From contig JAZGTN010000038.1 of the NCBI GenBank assembly GCA_037783415.1, positions 558,001 through 622,000 of the forward strand: a stretch of DNA of 64,000 nt, given 5' to 3'. The stretch's first letter is position 1. Each line of letters begins with the position of its first letter. The translations under genes and the position numbers were made by a program. The stretch is from Leptasterias polaris (lineage: Eukaryota; Echinodermata; Asteroidea; Forcipulatida; Asteriidae). Shown here one piece after another: positions 10,641 through 22,259 of the stretch. The notes beneath the pieces are model-generated. The model did no database searches and was not told where the DNA came from. It saw only the letters and a program-made list of their open reading frames with translations.

Positions 10641-13500
10641 TAGTCCTCTAAATGATTGGTGTGTAAACTTTATAAAAATAAAAAAAATGAAACAGATCTA
10701 GTTATTAGTATGTAAATTTAGTTAATTAATAGCTAAGAATTAGTTTTGATGTTTGTGTTTAATCTGAAACATCTTCAGGGACTTTCCCAACTTTTTTTCA
10801 TTTTTTTTCATTAAAGTTTCTGTTTAATTTTCTTTAAACTAGAGCAACAACAGACATTCTCCATAATTACTGGAGAATTCCATTTTGAGCTGATTATTTT
10901 TAATTTTCAGGAATTTACCTTTAATGAGAGTGCATTCAGCTCCTGTATCATGATAGACCAGTCAGTGTCAGACATCTACTTTTTGACAGGTAGAAGTCTT
11001 CGGAGATGCTAAGCCTATTCTGCAACACATACAAAACGCACAATTTGAAACATTGTGTATCAGAACATTAACACAGTAAAAATGAGATTTACTTTGGGAT
11101 TTCTGTGCATACTTCAAGCAGCAATAAATGGTTGGAGATCGGACTGAAGCATTTCATTCTATTTTGATTGCTGCGGACAACAGTAATTCGTGGGGGGGGG
11201 GGGAGGGGGTATCATTTGCCATCAGTTCACCTGAGGACTTGTGTCGGTATGAATTTCATCATCAGTGAGCTCTCAGAATGAAACTTATGTAGCGAATGGC
11301 AAGCAAAATGTTAATTACCAAAAAGTTAACATTATGTCTTGATATTTGTGTTTAACATGAAGCATCACAAGGGACCCAAATCTTTCAAACCTGACCCCCC
11401 AAAAACCCCAACACTCTAAAATGTTTGCCAAATAACATACCATCTTTGAATGAATTGTAATGCTTAAAGAAAAATGACTATTACTTACTTCTGTTTAATC
11501 AAGAGCAACAACATGCAATTCTGCACAACAGAGCTCCCTTTGGGACTAGGGGTAAAAATTAAAAGTATACTTTTTAAGAATTCACCTTTTACTGGAGAGG
11601 GTAGCCCTCTGGTCTTGAACATCTACTTGTTGGCGGGTAGATGTCTTTTGAGATGCTAAGCCTTACTGCAACAAAAACACAATGAAAAGTTTGCAACATT
11701 AAGTGTTTAAAAACATTATCCATCATTAAAACGGTAAAGCTGAGATAACTTGTTTTTACCTCAGGATTTCAGTGCATACTTTCAAGCAGCAACAAAATGG
11801 TTGGAGAAACTCAGGCATTTCAGAAATATTTTGAATGTTGCAAACAAAGTAAGCCAACAGTAATTCTGGGACGGGGGGGACACATCATTTGCCTGAAACA
11901 GTTCTCTTGAGGATTAGTGCTGGTACGAACTTTTGGGGCGAGCTCTCAGAATGAAAATTACCTCCCGAGTGGTATCGTGGACACATTTTCTCTGAATTTT
12001 GTAGGCTTGTCTTGGACATCTACTTGATGACCATGATGACGGGTAGATGTCTTTGGAGATGGCAAGCCTTTCTGCAACTTAAACAAAATTAGAACTGTTT
12101 TGATTGTTGGTGTTTAACATTGCTGTTCAAGTATCCTAGGGTCTTTTCCAAATCTTTCAAACATGACAACAAAATTAAATACACCCAATCTGTCAACTCT
12201 AAAATGATCGCCAAACAACATCCAAACGAAATGCAATAAGGAAAATGACTGATATTAACTTCTGTTTTAATTTAAAACAACAAATAGAGCACATTTGGGA
12301 CCAGGGGTAAAAAGACAAGTTAACTTTTGGGGGATTTCACCTTTTACTAGAGAGTGCAGCTCCTTTTTGTAGGCTTGTCTTGGACATCTACTTGATGACG
12401 GGTGGATATCTTTGGAGATGGTAAGCCTTTCATAAACAAAATCAGAATTGTTTTAATTGTTGCAATCAAAATAAACCATCCAGCCTGTGAACTCTAAAAT
12501 GATTGCCAAACAACATACAAATATCTTTGAATGAATTGTAAAGCTCCAAGAAAATGTCCAATATTAACTTCTGTTCAATAAGAGCATGCATTGGTTTCTG
12601 CACAATTTTACAGAGCTCCATCTGCAACCGGGTGTATAAAACGCGAGTAGAATACAAAAAAACATAGCGCTTCTGCATTTCATATCAAACAGGCTGAAGG
12701 CCGAGTTTGAAATGGGACACATTTTTCCAGATTCCACAAACGTGTGGTTATAAATGTATCTTCAAGTAAACTTGATGCCTCAGCTTAAGAAAGTGTAACA
12801 CATGGAGTTAGAGCAATGCAATAGAACAGGGTTTGATATGTGCCATGCAAGATAGTTTAGTATCAAGCTAATTTTGCAATGGATTAACCAATCAGAATCA
12901 AGGATTCAGGTTTACTTGAAGGTGATCAAACTTAACTTGGTTTGGATTTAACCTTTTATAGGAAAGTGTAGCTCCACAGGCAGGTCTTGGACCTCTACTT
13001 GTTGATGGGTAGATAGATGTCTTCGAGAATGGTAAGCCAGACTGCAACAGAAACAATCACAACCTTTTAATCAATATGCTTGTAGAGTGAAACTTATCAA
13101 GTGAATGACAAACTAAAAATTTAATTACCAAAAACTAAGATTTGGTTTTGATATTAAGTGTTTAACATGAAACATCCCGAGTGACTTTCCCAAACCTTTA
13201 ATGCCAGAACAAATTTAAAATAAATCTGTAAAATATTGCCAAACATACAAACAACTTTTGATTAATTGTAATACGACAAGAAAAAGGCTTAATTTAACTT
13301 TAAACTGGAGCAACAACGTGCTTCTTCTGATGGGTGTAAATATTAAAGGTTAACTTTAGGAGGATTCAAATTTTACTGGAAAGTGCAGCTCCTTCAATAT
13401 AGGCCAGTCTTGGCCATGTACTTCTTTACAGGTAGATCTCTTGGAGATGCTAAGATTTTCTGCAACACAAACAAAATGCACAGTATGCAACATTAAAAGA
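10640..13500. repeat. Tandem array of degenerate ~0.4-0.7 kb repeats with exon-like core
   Basis: Successive units share ordered landmarks: 'GAGCTCTCAGAATGAAA', 'TTGATATTTGTGTTTAACATGA', 'CTCTAAAATG.TTGCCAAA', 'CTTTGAATGAATTGTAA', 'TTTTACTGGAGAG', then a core around GACATCTAC..GTAGATGTC ending CTGCAAC. Cores lie near 10,962-11,020, 11,610-11,670, 12,002-12,077, 12,379-12,435, 12,980-13,045 and 13,400-13,460. On the minus strand each core reads as an exon-like block: TTGCAG, then a frame starting R-L-(S/T/A)-I-S-x-D-I in the better copies, then GTGAAT. Several copies carry stops or frame breaks. The array is either a decayed multi-exon gene region or a noncoding satellite-like family; I cannot decide between these from sequence alone. 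Confidence 0.65.
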
Positions 13501-13504
13501 CATT

Positions 13505-13784
13505 ACTTAAAGGGACACGTTGCCTTGGATCGGACGAGTTGGTCTATAAAAAGCGTTTGTAACCGTTTGTTATAAAATGCATATGGTTAGAAAGATGTTT
13601 TAAAAGTAGAATACAATGATCCACACAAATATGCCTCGAAATTAAGTGGTTTTCCTTTTACATCGTGAACTAACACGGTCGGCCATTTATGGGAGTCAAA
13701 TTGTTGACTTCCACAAATGGCCGACCGTGTTAGTTCGCAAAGTAAAAGGAAAACCACGCAATTTCGAGGCATATTTGTGTGGAT
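13505..13784. mobile_element. Foldback (MITE-like) element with ~80-bp inverted arms
   Basis: From about 13,619 to 13,784 the sequence is a long near-perfect palindrome. The left arm starts ATCCACACAAATATGCCTCG, the right arm ends with its complement, and the centre is near 13,690-13,712 (GGGAGTCAA..TTGACTTCC). The arms include AACACGGTCGGCCATTTATG and its complement. The preceding 'GGACACGTTGCCTTGGATCG' may be part of the same element. Short frames on both strands here are by-products of the palindrome. Confidence 0.75.
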
Positions 13785-14049
13785 CAAAGATACAAGTGAC
13801 ATGTCTTTTTGTTTTGTACAGAAATTCCTTCTTACCAAGATTGCAAAGATACAAGTGACATGTCTTTTTGTTTTGTACAGAAATTCCTTCTTCCCGAGAT
13901 TGCAAAGATACAAGTGACATGTCTTTTTGTTCTGTACAGTAATTTCTTCTTACCAAGATTGCAAAGATACAAGTGACATGGCTTTTTGTTTTGTACAGTA
14001 ATTTCTATTTACCAAGATTGCAAAGATACAAGTGACATGTCTTTTTGTG
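13785..14049. repeat. Tandem repeat, 59-bp unit, 4 full copies plus a partial
   Basis: Units begin at 13,785, 13,844, 13,903, 13,962 and 14,021, each starting CAAAGATACAAGTGACATG. Copies differ at a few positions (for example CATGTC/CATGGC). The array abuts the right arm of the foldback element, as if it grew from its edge. Confidence 0.9.
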
Positions 14050-14840
14050 ACACACCATAATCTAATTTCAAGGTTCTGCTTACCGTGGAACTCTGCGCTT
14101 ACCACACATACATTGTAGGTTTGATCTCGTTAGCACAAAATTCCATGGTAAGCATAGTCATTAACTTGGGCCCAGCCAACTGCTCATATGACTGCTACAT
14201 GTACCTTGAGGCATACTGGTCTGCGTACGGATTACCTGTACTACATCCTTAAAGGTAAGGGTCATACTTTGGTAGGCCTAATGACCTCGAAAAGAAATTA
14301 TTAATTTTTTTTCTGAAAGCCTACTTGTTATAAAGATGCAATGGTAGTCTATTAAGCATCATGCAAAATATTTTTGTCTGATCTGAAGTGCCCTCTTTGA
14401 GTACAATTCAATAAACATATGTTGAAAAAGTGTAATCTCCTAAAGATTGCCTGCAGGCAACTTTTGGGAATTTCCGTGGTATCTTTTTGATTGCTGCCCT
14501 CATTGTGGTTAGTACCCGCTGTCATCACACTAAACGTTGATGGATTCAATATTCTTGATGAAAATAACGTGACAGTTTTTTATTTGTTTTCTCAACGAGG
14601 AGGTACTGTTTTCAGCTGAAACTTTCACAGAAGATTTGACTGTCTGCCTTGATAATTTACGTTGACAAAAAATAGAAAACTGGTGTCCCTACAGCGATTC
14701 TGCAATCATTGGATTTAGCATGGCTCCATGTGCACCTGATAGGGCACCTGGATGCAGCAGCATCCCTGAACTTGACACTGCTTTACTAAGACAACTAGAT
14801 CAGATGTTAGTGTGGGCTCTGGACCTGGTCGGAACATTTG
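14050..14840. other. No gene recognised
   Basis: Mixed noncoding sequence next to the gypsy pol relic. It may hold the decayed 3' end or LTR of that relic, but I could not match it to anything else in the window. Confidence 0.4.
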
Positions 14841-14841
14841 G

Positions 14842-16300
14842 TTAATTGGGAGGGTTGGTTTGTGACAGAATGGTTGGTTCTTGATCAAACAAAGTAGACA
14901 AAGAAGGGGAACAGGCCAGTGGATGAGTTGGGAATACAGTTATAACCAACCATCTCTTTCTCTTCTGTCTGTTGTTCTTCTGATTGCGGTTAAGCCACAT
15001 AGCAAGTTGATGAGAGTGTGATCGAAACAGCTGCATTGTCCTCGTCCCCAATACAGTGGTCCAGCTCTTGGAAATGCCATAACACAGGTTGAGGTTCTTT
15101 ACCAGCTTTGATTCAAAGTTTCTCCCTTGTTCGCTCTGTATCCACCATTTGTTCACCAATACCTTCGCAACAGTGTGTACGGTCACAGCATGGCAATGCC
15201 AATTGCCATTGAGAACTTGCGCCATACATGATACATCTGTCATCTCAACATTCTTCTGATCTTCGGAAGATTTCTAAGCAGTGTAAAGTCAATGGCTAAT
15301 GGTGCAATTCTACCATGAGTTATACCCACAGTAGGTCAGATGTTGGGAACAGACCTTTGCAACTATCTACATGTATCGCTCACAGGTTCTGTTGAACCTT
15401 CTCTGAATTACAGCCGGGGGCCGGGGTACACTTACCCTGGTGTCCTGCATGGTAGTTCGGTCATATGACTCTTGGCTGCAATCTGGCAGGTACATATTGT
15501 ACATGTCAAAGACTAAGTTGGGCCTGCTTGCCTTCCACGGTTGTTTTTGTTTGCAGATATAGGACTCCACACAGTCTCCTATATTCTATCCCATGTTTAT
15601 TTAAAAGACATTTTTGTCTCCCTTGTCTCAAGCCTCTGGTGATGCACCTCATCAGGCTTTGTTCAGGTCTCCAATGGTGGTAGTCTTAATACAAAGGTAC
15701 TGTATACTGTAGGCTGGCTAGTTCTTGCAAGGTGTACTTACATGTACCACAGAATGGACTTCACAGCTTTGGTCATCAAATTCGTATATCGGTTTGGACA
15801 ACCCTGGTGCTTTTCTCCCTGAAGAGTGACTATTCTTTATAACTATTCTGGTGACTAAGGGCATCCATATTGGCATTTCCTTTGCCAGAACTGTACTTTA
15901 AGTCACAGTGAGTTGAAATGGGCGAGCTGGATGGCCCATCCCATATCAGTTGATGAACTTATTAGTAGAATTCTCCATCACAGCCCTTTTTAGGGCTAGA
16001 AGCGTTAACTTTGTCAAACTGTGGTTGATCATATTTTTCTCTGTTGGACAAAGAAAAAAAGCATGGCTTGCAGTTACCCTGTTCCTGATCTTGGGAAAGC
16101 ATTTCACCAATCCCATCCACTTATATGTTCAACTGAAATTGTGGTATTGGCTTGGCATTACCTCCCGGAAGATTCTTGTTATACATGTAGTCAGGCTCCA
16201 CTGTCAACAGAAGTCCTGCTGTTGGTACAAGGAGGAGCATTACCATGCTACTTTCTACTTACACCCATGTCCTTAGTATTGCATGGAGTGGTGAAGCTCT
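14842..16300 (-). pseudogene. Ty3/gypsy pol relic (RNase H to integrase), minus strand
   Basis: Reading 3' to 5' on the given strand, fragments appear in the order expected of gypsy pol. Near 16,060-15,940 is an RNase H-like 'KLTLLALKRAVMEN'. Near 15,940-15,860 is 'WAIQLAHFN' followed in another frame by a decayed counterpart of the family's 'GK.N..ADALS'. Near 15,240-14,850 is an integrase core fragment with 'TVAKVLVNKWW' and 'SEQGRNFESKLVKNL', where the family normally has a conserved S-D-Q-G. Stops and frame changes separate the fragments, so it is dead. A 133-codon open segment covers the integrase part (14,842-15,243). It may be the other half of the element whose gag relic lies at 28.2-28.8 kb. 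Confidence 0.7.
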
Positions 16301-16479
16301 GGCTGAATTGTTTTCCAAAGCTTCTTCCTTCCTTCCTGAAAAGTGCAGCCTCATATATGTGAGGATAAGATGCACTGCGTGTTGCGCATGATTCCAAGTA
16401 AAAATAGTAGGAAATGCTGTCAAGTGCGGAAACATGTACAGATAGTGGGAGTAAAAAGTGTTGGATTTGAAGAGCTTCT

Positions 16480-19400
16480 TTGGTGGATGAACCCTCAGTG
16501 CGAGCTTAATTAAAGGCGTCGAACAATTTGTACTCCGCTGGGTCTACTGCCAGGCTATTCCAGTCCCGGAAGAGTTAGTGAACATTGTAGATTTGATGTG
16601 AGGGATGACAAAGCAGGATTTTTGTGACCTCTGGTTGATGTAGTTTGATGGATGAGGTACTGGTTCCACTCAATGTCAACGAGACCATATCGGATTTTGT
16701 ACATCATGGCCAGGCGACTGAAAGTGCGTCGCTCATGAAGAATAGCAGAGACACTACTTGTCCTGTCAAAGACCCCTGTGACAAAGCGGGCTACATTACG
16801 TTAAATCTGTTCCACTTTCTTGGAATTGCGCTGCGTATGGGTGTCCCATACAATACTAGCATATTTGACTGTTGGTCTTACGAACGTGGTGTATGCAGAT
16901 TCTTTAATCTTGTGACTGCAATGCCTGAGATTTCAGGACAAGAACGCTCGGGTGGAATTGGCTTTTCTAGTGATCGAGTCATCAACATGGGTATTGAAGG
17001 TGAGATGAGAGTCGAGGTGGACTCCAAGGTACTTCGCTAAATCTACATGTGTAGTACTTCTAAGGTGTGACCATGAACAGTGAAGGATGCTTGGATGGGC
17101 CTGCGTTTGTTAGTGATTTGGAGGACTTGGCATTTCTTAGCATTGAACCTCATCAGCCACTTGACTCGCAGTCTTGGAGAGCATTTAGATCTTTTTGAAG
17201 GCTAGTCGTGTCAATGAAGGATGAGATGCATTTGTACACTATGCTGTCATCAGCAAACAGCCTAGTTGTGGAGTGATGGATGCAAACAGGAAGGTCGTTG
17301 ATGAAAATAAGGAACAACAAAGGGCCTATTAGACACTAACCTGTGGTACTCCCGATGTTACATGGGATTCTATGCTCTTTTGACCATCAACTACAACGAC
17401 CAGGGACCATTTATGGAGGAAATCATGGATCCAGTCTAAGGTGCTGTTACGTATGCCAGTGTTATTAGGAGGTGATGGTGTTAGACTTTGTCAAAGGCTT
17501 TCTCAAAGTCAAGTAGGATCATATCAATTTAAGATTTGTCATCCAATCCTCTTGCTAGATCTTGTACCGTGAGGATGAGTTGGGAGTCACATGATCTACG
17601 CTGGCGAAACCTGTGCTGTGCATCTTACAAGATGTTGTAGTCGTTGAGACGGCAAATTATCGCACAGTAAATGATGTGCTCGCAGAGCTTGCATAGGATT
17701 GATGTGAGAGAGATTGGCCGATAGTTAGCTGCATCCGGTAGTTACTGGGACCCAAATCAGGAGGTGCAGAGCCATCATCTTTGGAAAATACGGAGGTGAA
17801 CTGCCAGTTCAAGACGTTGGCTTTGGACTCGGGTCAACATGCAGGAATCCGCCTTCTTTCAGTGGGGCCACTCCTATCTGGTCACGTCTCAAAGACTTTA
17901 TTAGGGCACCAAGCTTCTTGTTTGTTACTGCTGACTGGTACGCTTTGCACAATGTCGTAGATGTATTTATTGTGTGCATTGCGACAAGTCTTCTGGGTCT
18001 CTCTTTAGACGTCAGAAGCGGGCCCAGTCCTTGTCTCTGTTGGTTCCACAAGCTTTCCTGTAGGCCTTGCTTTGCATCAGGAGGCATGCTTGGTGTTAGA
18101 ATTAAACCAAGGTTTGTTGAATCTGTTTGAGCTTTGTTTGGAGGGTAACATAAGCTTCAATGACATGTTTCAGTTCTTGATGGATGGCTTCAGCAAGATC
18201 TTCGACTGGTGTGGTGGTAGAAAACTCAGAGGTAAATTGAGTTGACCATTCCTTCATTCTCTGTTGAATAGCGTTGAGGTCAGTTCTTTTCCATAGGATT
18301 TTTAAGTGCATGGACGTTGACATCCATATATACCATATCATGGTCACTCAGCCCTGGTAGGCCAGAAAACTTGCTGATAAGTGAAGGGCGGTTAGTAATA
18401 ATGATATCTAAAGATGCTATCACCTCTGGTAGGGAAGTCAATCATCTGCTCAAGACCGGTTCTATCAAGGACCTGCAAGAACATTGATTGCAGTCCTGTA
18501 CTGATGAGACTTGATGCTACTAATAGCCCAGTCAATATTGGGGAGATTTATATCCTCAGTGATCCAAATTGCAGCATCAGGATTGTTCAAACAGGAAAAT
18601 GGCACTGTTAAGATCGTTCATGTGATCAGGGCTGCAGTTAGGTGGGCGGTAAAGAGAAGCTACAATAATTGACTGATTGCCGTTGATGATTATGGCAGCT
18701 ATGAACTCAGCTTCAGTTTTAATGACAATCTGGTGATTGTTAACGCTAGAATGGATGCCCAATAAGATGCACCGTAACCATCCTTGTACATGTAGGCCGA
18801 TCATACCCTTTTGGAAAGACTTCACCTTGAGAGATTGTAGGTTTGAGCCAGGTCTCGCATCCAAAGATCACATCAGGCTTCACAGCCTCAACTAGACTCC
18901 AAAACTCTTCACACTTTGAGGGGATGCTCTGAAAATTTATTTTGAGAAGGCGGAGGTTCTGGAAGAAACGTTGTTTGGTCTTATTTGGAGATGACTTGGC
19001 GAGGGGGGGGGGCTAGGTGGGGATGAACCGGTAGAGCTAGATATCGAGTGACCATGGCTGTAGGGGGGGCTAACAGATCCATCCAAGATGGTAGTCTCAA
19101 ATAGGCTAGTTGAAAAGTTGGGAAGACCACATCTGAAACATTCCCAGATGGTAGGTCGCAATGCCCAAGGGCATTTAGGGCCGTGTTTGATCGACTGACA
19201 CAGGCTGCGTGAAATCAAACATCACACGATTCACAAAGTATGCTTGCTTTGGCACCCTTGTTGGATTGCTTTATTGTATTCCCCGCATGGATATTTAGGT
19301 GGCCAGGGGCCAGGGTTAGACTCCACAAAACCTGCTTGGAGGACAGACTTAATAAATGGAGTCTCACTGCCAACATGCAGCAAGGGAATGAAAGCAAGAA
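16480..19400 (-). pseudogene. CR1-like non-LTR retrotransposon relic (PHD, endonuclease, RT), minus strand
   Basis: On the minus strand, 19,330-19,090 encodes a PHD-like zinc finger ('CESCDV' then 'WECFRCGLPNFSTSLF'), a feature of ORF1 in many CR1-type LINEs. From 18,864 to 18,580 comes an endonuclease segment with 'IIVASLYRPPNCSPD'. From about 17,810 to 17,200 are reverse transcriptase pieces including 'DMILLDFEKAFDKV', 'GPLLFLIFINDLP' and 'TRLFADDSIVYK'. Near 16,590-16,520 is the usual C-terminal 'RDWNSLAVDPAEYKLFDAF'. Frames are broken by several stops and shifts, and no single frame covers more than 95 codons. The element is an inactive copy of roughly 2.9 kb. Confidence 0.85.
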
Positions 19401-19997
19401 TTAGCCAGAAGGGTGACCAGGGGTGACAAGGATGATGATGATGTGATGAGCTTCTATACTACTGGTTGACATAATCGTTTGGTCACAAATATTGGTACTG
19501 ACTGGATGCAAATCGAGTTTTATCGCTATTGCATTGGCTATAACATCGCTATTAATTGGCTATACATGTATAACACTTACATGTGGTGGCTACTTCAATG
19601 GTACAGAGGTGATAATGCATTGGTGGCATAGCAGAGGCAAGAATGGAAAATCAGGATGAGGAGATGGAAGATCGGCAAGTCCATGAAAATCTGGCTATAG
19701 CATGTATAGTTCTGTAACTTTGTAGGAGGAACGCTAGGATGCCCTCTGTTGGTGAGAATAATTAATCATACAGGTCGTCGACTTACATGACTTCATGATC
19801 GGTAAAAACGAGCAAAAATGCCCGAAACTGGATGATCTAATCCTATTGATATTAACACCAGTGGAACTGCAGGCATTAATTTACTGGAATTTGAAGAGAT
19901 TACAACAAATGTAGAACTGCAACAGGAGTTTGATTCGAAAAAGATAATTTAATTTCTGCACTGAAACACCACACGAACCATTCAAGTTGGACGCATG
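19400..19997. other. No gene recognised; left flank of the young gypsy insertion
   Basis: Noncoding. It ends in CATG (19,994-19,997), the left copy of the 4-bp duplication flanking the LTR retrotransposon. Confidence 0.5.
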
Positions 19998-20893
19998 TGT
20001 GACATGGCTGGATAATCTTTATGATTTTTGTACTTGTTTAATTTTTCCTGTTTAATTCCAAATTCCCCTTTTACTTTCCCGATAGTGTTTTCCCTGAGGG
20101 GATGGCCTAAAATAAAGCCAGCCCTTTATCAGTACTGATTGCCATTTGCATGACCGTATTCCCTTTCTCCCTAGTGATAGGTTTATTACCTCTGCTTGTA
20201 TGCAAAGATTGTGACCCCTGGTCTTTCCCCCTAGACCATGTTTTTTTTCCAGCTAAGATAATTCAATTGCAGACCGGCAGTGGACTTGACCACATCACCT
20301 TTTCTGGTTGCTCCATCATTGACATTTCTGCCTAGAACTTTGGTCTGTTGTGGATTTGGTTTTCAAAGCTATTTGTGATTTTAATTTGTAACTCGCTTTG
20401 ATACTGTGTTGGTTTTTAGGGTTTAGTTTTTTTAAGTTTCATATTTTTTGTTCATAGTTATTTGATTATTTTTCAATTCAATTCTAAGCAACGTTTATTT
20501 CCATATATTATCATCAAGGAAAAAGTACAGTCAATACTTATTCGAATATCTAATTTATGGTTATAATGGAGTTTTGATTTGTTAATTGTGGAATCCATTT
20601 CTAGGCTTGAGTTCAGATTCTAGTCAAGTTGAAGTTATTTGAATTGTGTGGTTCTTCTCCATTACCATTTTCATTGAGTTGATCAAATAAATTATCTTTT
20701 CTTTCTTGTTCCTAAAAAGTCAGTGGCCATTGTCTCTTTTTATCAAATTGCCTCGCGCCTTTATCCTCACTCGATCCTAGGTAAACAGTTTCTCATTGCA
20801 AGCGAGTTCCCAAAAGCGGCATTTATCAGAAAATCCATTTTATTTATCATTTATTATCATTTATTTCAAAGTGTTCCATTTTTCCGGGTTACA
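19998..20893 (+). repeat. 5' LTR of the Ty3/gypsy element
   Basis: 896 bp, TG...CA ends. It contains AATAAA motifs (near 20,112 and 20,687) that could serve polyadenylation in the 3' copy. I did not find a convincing TATA box at a defined spacing. Confidence 0.95.
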
Positions 20894-20900
20894 TTTTTTT

Positions 20901-20917
20901 TGGGTGGAGAATCCGGG
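20901..20917 (+). other. Candidate primer-binding site
   Basis: TGGGTGGAGAATCCGGG lies 7 bp after the 5' LTR, behind a run of T. It starts with TGG, as expected for pairing with a tRNA 3' CCA end. I could not assign the tRNA. Confidence 0.45.
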
Positions 20918-21020
20918 TAAATAACTGTTCTTTATGAACTGAGCTAGGCAATTAAAAAAAAAAAAAAATTTGGAACCTTCTAGAATAAAGCCAACACAGT
21001 TTTCAGAGTTTGGGAAACAG

Positions 21021-22259
21021 ATGGATCCAATGGCGGCGACACCAAGTCCACCGAATCTTTCACTCATGGCTCCATACATCCTGCCTGAGGTAATGTCACC
21101 TCCCTTGTTGGGACAACATCACACGGCTGTCGTTGGGGACCTCTACTCTACCCCCAATCATCCAGCTGCCCCAGCTCCACAACCCCATCACCAATCCACT
21201 GTACTAGAGATGTGCGATTTTGACCCGATGCCCAGTTGTCAGCCAACTGCAGCCCCACCCAGTAATATACCCAGCGCCATAACAACACACCAAGTGAAAG
21301 GAGTGGCCACTTTCACGGGAAGAGAGAAGAGCACCCGAGTGGAAGATTGGATACGGGACATGCGGTACGTCTTGGAGTCCAAGGGAAGGATGACGGACCG
21401 GGCCCAGTTGCACGACATAGTGCGTCATACCTCGGGTCGGGCACGGGATGTCATCCTGAATTTAGAGAGCCGAACCCCAACAGGAGTGACCGCTGAGATG
21501 GCGTTCTCTGAACTGGTCGAGGAATTCGGGGAAGATACCATCGCCAACTCACCAATGACGAGGTTCTATAGCCGTGCCCAGAAGTCTGGGGAAACTGCCA
21601 GCGACTTCGCCATTGCCTTGGAGGCTCTACTAAGGCGAGTAGAAATCGCTTGCACTCAACATGGTCGTCAGGACCCTGCTTTTGGAGACAACCGAGACAG
21701 CATGTTGGCTACCCAATTTATGGCCGGACTACGTGACAGACGGATCCATCGACGGCTGGCTCCCATGCGGCCTCGGTCAATGAGTTTTAAAGATCTTCGT
21801 CAGGAGCTGCGTGTGATCGCAGAAGAGCAAGTAAAAGAAGATGAGGTGACCAGAGGACACGTAAACATGATGGCCCAGATACCGGCGAAGTCCACTGACC
21901 ACAAGTCCCACCCAGAACTCAAGAACGACAACACAAACACCCAAATCTCGGCTCTCACTGAACTCATCAAACAACAAGCTGCCACTCTGAATCAGGTTTT
22001 GGATCATCAGATGAAGATCGGTCAGCGAGTTGGGAAGCTCGAGCAGAACCCTGGTTTTGGACCCCGACACAGGCCCCTTCAATCTCAGCCACAGAGGCAA
22101 GTCACGTTCCAACAGAAGGCTAATTGTTACAACTGTGGGGAAATTGGCCATTTCGCCCGTCGTTGTCCATATGCAAATCTTCGTCAAGGCAGTCAGCCAT
22201 CACAACAGCCCCGGGAGCAGCATACCTCTGGTGCACCACACTACCCACAGTTAAACTAG
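21021..22259 (+). CDS. gag: Gag polyprotein of the Ty3/gypsy element
   Basis: The frame from the first ATG (21,021) encodes 412 aa; the frame is open further upstream to 20,970 but without an ATG. A proline-rich N-terminal ~85 residues is followed by a capsid-like helical domain (starting around 'FTGREKSTRVEDWI') and a C-terminal CCHC zinc knuckle, CYNCGEIGHFARRC, encoded near 22,125-22,166. Gag packages the RNA and forms the particle. The frame ends in TAG at 22,257-22,259, immediately after a G TTA AAC heptamer that may allow -1 slippage into pol. The capsid part resembles the retrotransposon gag family from which vertebrate PNMA-type genes are thought to derive; that resemblance is an impression from the sequence. 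Confidence 0.93.
   Translation: MDPMAATPSPPNLSLMAPYILPEVMSPPLLGQHHTAVVGDLYSTPNHPAAPAPQPHHQSTVLEMCDFDPMPSCQPTAAPPSNIPSAITTHQVKGVATFTGREKSTRVEDWIRDMRYVLESKGRMTDRAQLHDIVRHTSGRARDVILNLESRTPTGVTAEMAFSELVEEFGEDTIANSPMTRFYSRAQKSGETASDFAIALEALLRRVEIACTQHGRQDPAFGDNRDSMLATQFMAGLRDRRIHRRLAPMRPRSMSFKDLRQELRVIAEEQVKEDEVTRGHVNMMAQIPAKSTDHKSHPELKNDNTNTQISALTELIKQQAATLNQVLDHQMKIGQRVGKLEQNPGFGPRHRPLQSQPQRQVTFQQKANCYNCGEIGHFARRCPYANLRQGSQPSQQPREQHTSGAPHYPQLN
22250..22256 (+). promoter_or_regulatory. Putative -1 ribosomal frameshift site G TTA AAC
   Basis: In the gag frame the codons TTA AAC are followed directly by the TAG stop. A -1 slip after AAC continues as CTA GAA AGA in the pol frame, which is open from 22,124 to 26,392. 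The heptamer deviates from the canonical X XXY YYZ pattern only in the first base (G TTA AAC rather than T TTA AAC). The rest of the 136-bp overlap offers GGGGAAATT, which is not in register for canonical slippage. A downstream pseudoknot was not assessed. Confidence 0.5.

Noticed and set aside
11610..11670. microRNA cluster formed by the repeated hairpin cores
   Set aside because: Pairing is not maintained in diverged copies and I recognise no known miRNA; kept only as one alternative for the repeat array.
13587..13956. Overlapping frames with a repeated KDMSLVS-like peptide as a coding repeat
   Set aside because: They are translations of the 59-bp tandem repeat and the foldback palindrome; the unit length is not a multiple of three.
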